Shown piece by piece: positions 63,076 through 64,000 of a stretch of 64,000 nt of DNA. The number at the start of each line of letters is the position of its first letter. The stretch's first letter is position 1. The notes beneath the pieces were generated by a model. The model searched no databases. It saw only the letters and a program-made list of their open reading frames with translations, and was not told the origin of the DNA. A program made the position numbers and the translations under genes. This DNA comes from Sphingomicrobium nitratireducens (lineage in GTDB: Bacteria > Pseudomonadota > Alphaproteobacteria > Sphingomonadales > Sphingomonadaceae), in NCBI RefSeq assembly GCF_026157035.1, contig NZ_JANJZA010000001.1:1281001-1345000 (forward strand), read 5' to 3'.

Positions 63076-63729
63076 ATGACCGACAGCGATTTCGCGAGCC
63101 TGCTCTGCAGCCGCCTGTGCCACGACCTCCTATCCCCGGTAGGGGCGCTCAACAACGGGCTTGAACTGCTTGCCGACGAGACCGACCCGGCGATGCGCGA
63201 CCAGGTGCTCGAGCTGCTCGCCGACAGCGCCCGGGCGACGGCGGACAAGCTCAAATTCTTCCGCCTCGCATTTGGCGCGGCCGGCGGCTTCGGAGCGATG
63301 ATCGAGACGGGCGAGGCCCGCGAGGCGCTGGCCGGGCTGTTCGGCAAGGAAAAACGGATCGAGCTGGGTTGGATGGTGGCGGACGCCAAGCTGCCCAAGG
63401 ATGCGGTCAAGCTGCTGCTCAACCTCGCGCTCATCGCGGGCGACGCACTCGTACGTGGCGGACAGCTCGACGTGGGCGCCGAGCGCGGCGAGAACGGGAT
63501 CGAACTGGCGGTGCGCGCGGAAGGCCCGCGCCTGATCCTCGACCCCAGCCTGCGCGCCATGCTCGAGAGCGGGCCGGTCGCGGGGCAGGGCGAGGCCCGC
63601 ACCGCCGCGGCGCAACTCGCTTTCTCGCTCGCGCACCAAGCCGGATCGGCAATCCGCCTGTCAGAACCCAGCGACACGATGCTCGTGATCGGGGTCACCA
63701 TGCCGCAGCCCGACGGCATGATCGGCTGA
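63076..63729 (+). CDS. chpT: histidine phosphotransferase ChpT
   Basis: A 217-residue protein with a two-helix DHp-like bundle carrying phospho-His16 in SRLCHDLLSPVGALNNGLELL and a C-terminal degenerate HATPase-like domain (about 90-210) that does not bind ATP in studied ChpT. It accepts phosphate from CckA and passes it to CtrA or CpdR. Starting ATG 63076 matches the family. CckA is in this window at 49.5-51.9 kb; CtrA is not. Confidence 0.93.
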   Translation: MTDSDFASLLCSRLCHDLLSPVGALNNGLELLADETDPAMRDQVLELLADSARATADKLKFFRLAFGAAGGFGAMIETGEAREALAGLFGKEKRIELGWMVADAKLPKDAVKLLLNLALIAGDALVRGGQLDVGAERGENGIELAVRAEGPRLILDPSLRAMLESGPVAGQGEARTAAAQLAFSLAHQAGSAIRLSEPSDTMLVIGVTMPQPDGMIG

Positions 63730-63817
63730 TCCGCGCCGGGTGGCATCGCTAACGCCGCTTTAACCCTTTGGCGTCAAGAAGGTCCTGCTAGCCAAGTCAT
63801 TTGCGGGGCCGAAGGGT

Positions 63818-64000
63818 ATGGAAGACCTCATTGCCGATTTCGTGGCGGAATGCCGGGAAATGCTCGAATCGCTGGGCGGGGAGATCGTCGCCTGGGAAGC
63901 CGAACCGCACGACCGTGCGCGGCTCGACTGCATTTTCCGCTTCGTCCACACCGTGAAGGGCAATTGCGGCTTTTTCGATTTTCCGCGTCTCGAGACGCTG
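63818..64000 (+). CDS. HPt-domain (CheA-like) protein, 5' part
   Basis: The first 61 codons of a gene cut by the window edge. MEDLIADFVAECREMLESLGGEIVAW and DCIFRFVHTVKGNCGFFDFPRLETL form an HPt domain with His44 as phospho-acceptor, the N-terminal module of CheA-type kinases. Preceded by GAAGGG. It follows chpT by 89 bases and may be a CheA or a hybrid HPt kinase; the rest is outside. Confidence 0.75.
   Translation, partial: MEDLIADFVAECREMLESLGGEIVAWEAEPHDRARLDCIFRFVHTVKGNCGFFDFPRLETL

Overview
The window looks like a piece of chromosome from a high-GC alphaproteobacterium, most likely a sphingomonad (Sphingomonas/Sphingomicrobium-like). There is no rRNA gene here, so that rests on gene content: a ChvG/ChvI two-component system fused in one operon to a short HPr kinase, RapZ, a mannose-type EIIA and HPr, divergent from pckA; the CckA and ChpT parts of the CckA-ChpT-CtrA relay; GTTC-N7-GTTC (alphaproteobacterial LexA) boxes; an I78 inhibitor, DUF3597, and an exosortase-A-associated decarboxylase. 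I count 65 protein genes, two of them cut by the window ends. Genes are packed, commonly with ATGA/GTGA overlaps. No gap between genes exceeds about 200 bases. I see no tRNA, rRNA, CRISPR array, insertion sequence or prophage.

Layout. 1-0.7 kb: 3' end of an exopolysaccharide/exosortase-type PLP decarboxylase. 0.7-5.7 kb: truA-fmt, recR, def, a Cys-rich cytosolic copper-storage-like protein, and rmuC with its own SOS box. 5.7-12.1 kb: two related lipoproteins, a TrmH-type rRNA methylase, then ptsH-EIIA-rapZ-hprK-chvG-chvI (read leftward). 12.2-18.8 kb: pckA, a conserved unknown, DUF3597, NfeD plus stomatin, a CitE-like lyase and an exported M28 peptidase. 18.8-27.5 kb: guaB, an RsmB-like methylase and a TPR protein facing the classical lptD-surA-pdxA-rsmA operon. 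27.6-33.2 kb: pepA-holC, a tandem pair of duplicated lipoproteins, ndk, a VOC protein, and purM-purN. 33.2-42.9 kb: DUF2066, a DnaA-like HdaA, ppk1-ppx, an I78 lipoprotein, rnd, aspS and a divergent PPK2. 42.9-54.8 kb: greB, lytic transglycosylase, dapA-smpB-DUF2062, an M13 peptidase, cckA with a lone receiver, recA and an MFS exporter. 54.8-64 kb: Tat-type M24 peptidase and GST, a DAACS transporter with a HAD protein, a catalytically altered EF-G paralogue, rpoH, rluD, chpT and the start of an HPt/CheA-like protein.

How it fits together. Most genes are housekeeping (translation, purines, envelope biogenesis, repair). Signalling is unusually concentrated: an acid/cell-wall sensor coupled to nitrogen-type PTS parts and gluconeogenesis, two members of the cell-cycle phosphorelay, the heat-shock sigma factor, and three polyphosphate enzymes. 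I did not find a clear new multi-gene system. The best leads are the predicted SOS control of rmuC, the EF-G-like protein lacking its catalytic histidine, the PPK2-like protein with a broken P-loop and an inverted repeat across its start codon, the duplicated lipoproteins, and two genome-organisation signatures: convergent genes sharing a CTAG double stop, and a recurring CTA(A/G)G...GCGC element close to start codons.
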